This document shows, one piece after another, positions 5,837 through 5,848 of a stretch of 5,848 bases of DNA. A program made the position numbers and the translations under genes. Source of the DNA: an alpha proteobacterium 3107. Its GTDB lineage: Bacteria > Pseudomonadota > Alphaproteobacteria > Rhodobacterales > Rhodobacteraceae. The stretch is taken from the NCBI GenBank assembly GCA_001483205.1, contig JPPB01000020.1, forward strand, positions 1 through 5,848, given 5' to 3'. Below the pieces are notes generated by a model that saw nothing but the letters and a program-made list of their open reading frames with translations, searched no databases and was not told the origin of the DNA. Numbering within the stretch: the stretch's first letter is position 1; every line of letters begins with the position of its first letter.

Positions 5837-5848
5837 TGCCCGGCGTTC

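Larger units (their letters stand above)
5632..5848. other. Intergenic tail downstream of pth
   Basis: 217 bp to the window edge with no supported gene. It contains the pth terminator (5661-5686), a locally AT-rich stretch (about 5693-5750) with TATAAA at 5717-5722 but no well-spaced -35, and the nested inverted repeat. Open frames crossing it on the - strand run antisense into pth, lack a ribosome site and look like chance. Confidence 0.6.

Overview
The window reads as high-GC alphaproteobacterial chromosome, most likely from the Rhodobacteraceae (Rhodobacterales). This rests on recognising the L25, Pth and dimethylglycine-dehydrogenase-like proteins as the forms seen in that family, and on near-absence of A/T-ending leucine and serine codons. 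It is an inference from protein resemblance, not a database result.

Layout, left to right. Positions 1-84 are the last 27 codons of a glycerol kinase on the + strand. After a 220-bp gap comes a large + strand gene (305-2815) for an FAD-dependent N-methyl amino acid dehydrogenase fused to an aminomethyltransferase (GcvT-like) half. It converges, across 55 bp, on a three-gene cluster read on the - strand in the order rplY (ribosomal protein L25/Ctc), a 71-residue two-helix membrane protein, and xthA (exonuclease III). The gaps of 63 and 44 bp, each with a good Shine-Dalgarno, suggest co-transcription. A 326-bp divergent intergenic region then separates rplY from pth (peptidyl-tRNA hydrolase, + strand). 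pth is followed by a plausible intrinsic terminator and a 3' tail ending in a nested inverted repeat.

The genes are housekeeping or ordinary metabolism: carbon and one-carbon catabolism on the left (glycerol kinase; demethylation with methylene-tetrahydrofolate formation), translation and DNA repair on the right. I see no mobile element, defence locus, CRISPR array or RNA gene, and no convincing undescribed system. The parts that merit a second look are non-coding: four perfect 8-bp tandem repeats and a 20-bp perfect palindrome between rplY and pth, a palindromic and probably dispersed element downstream of pth, and out-of-frame tandem repeats inside the 3' part of pth.
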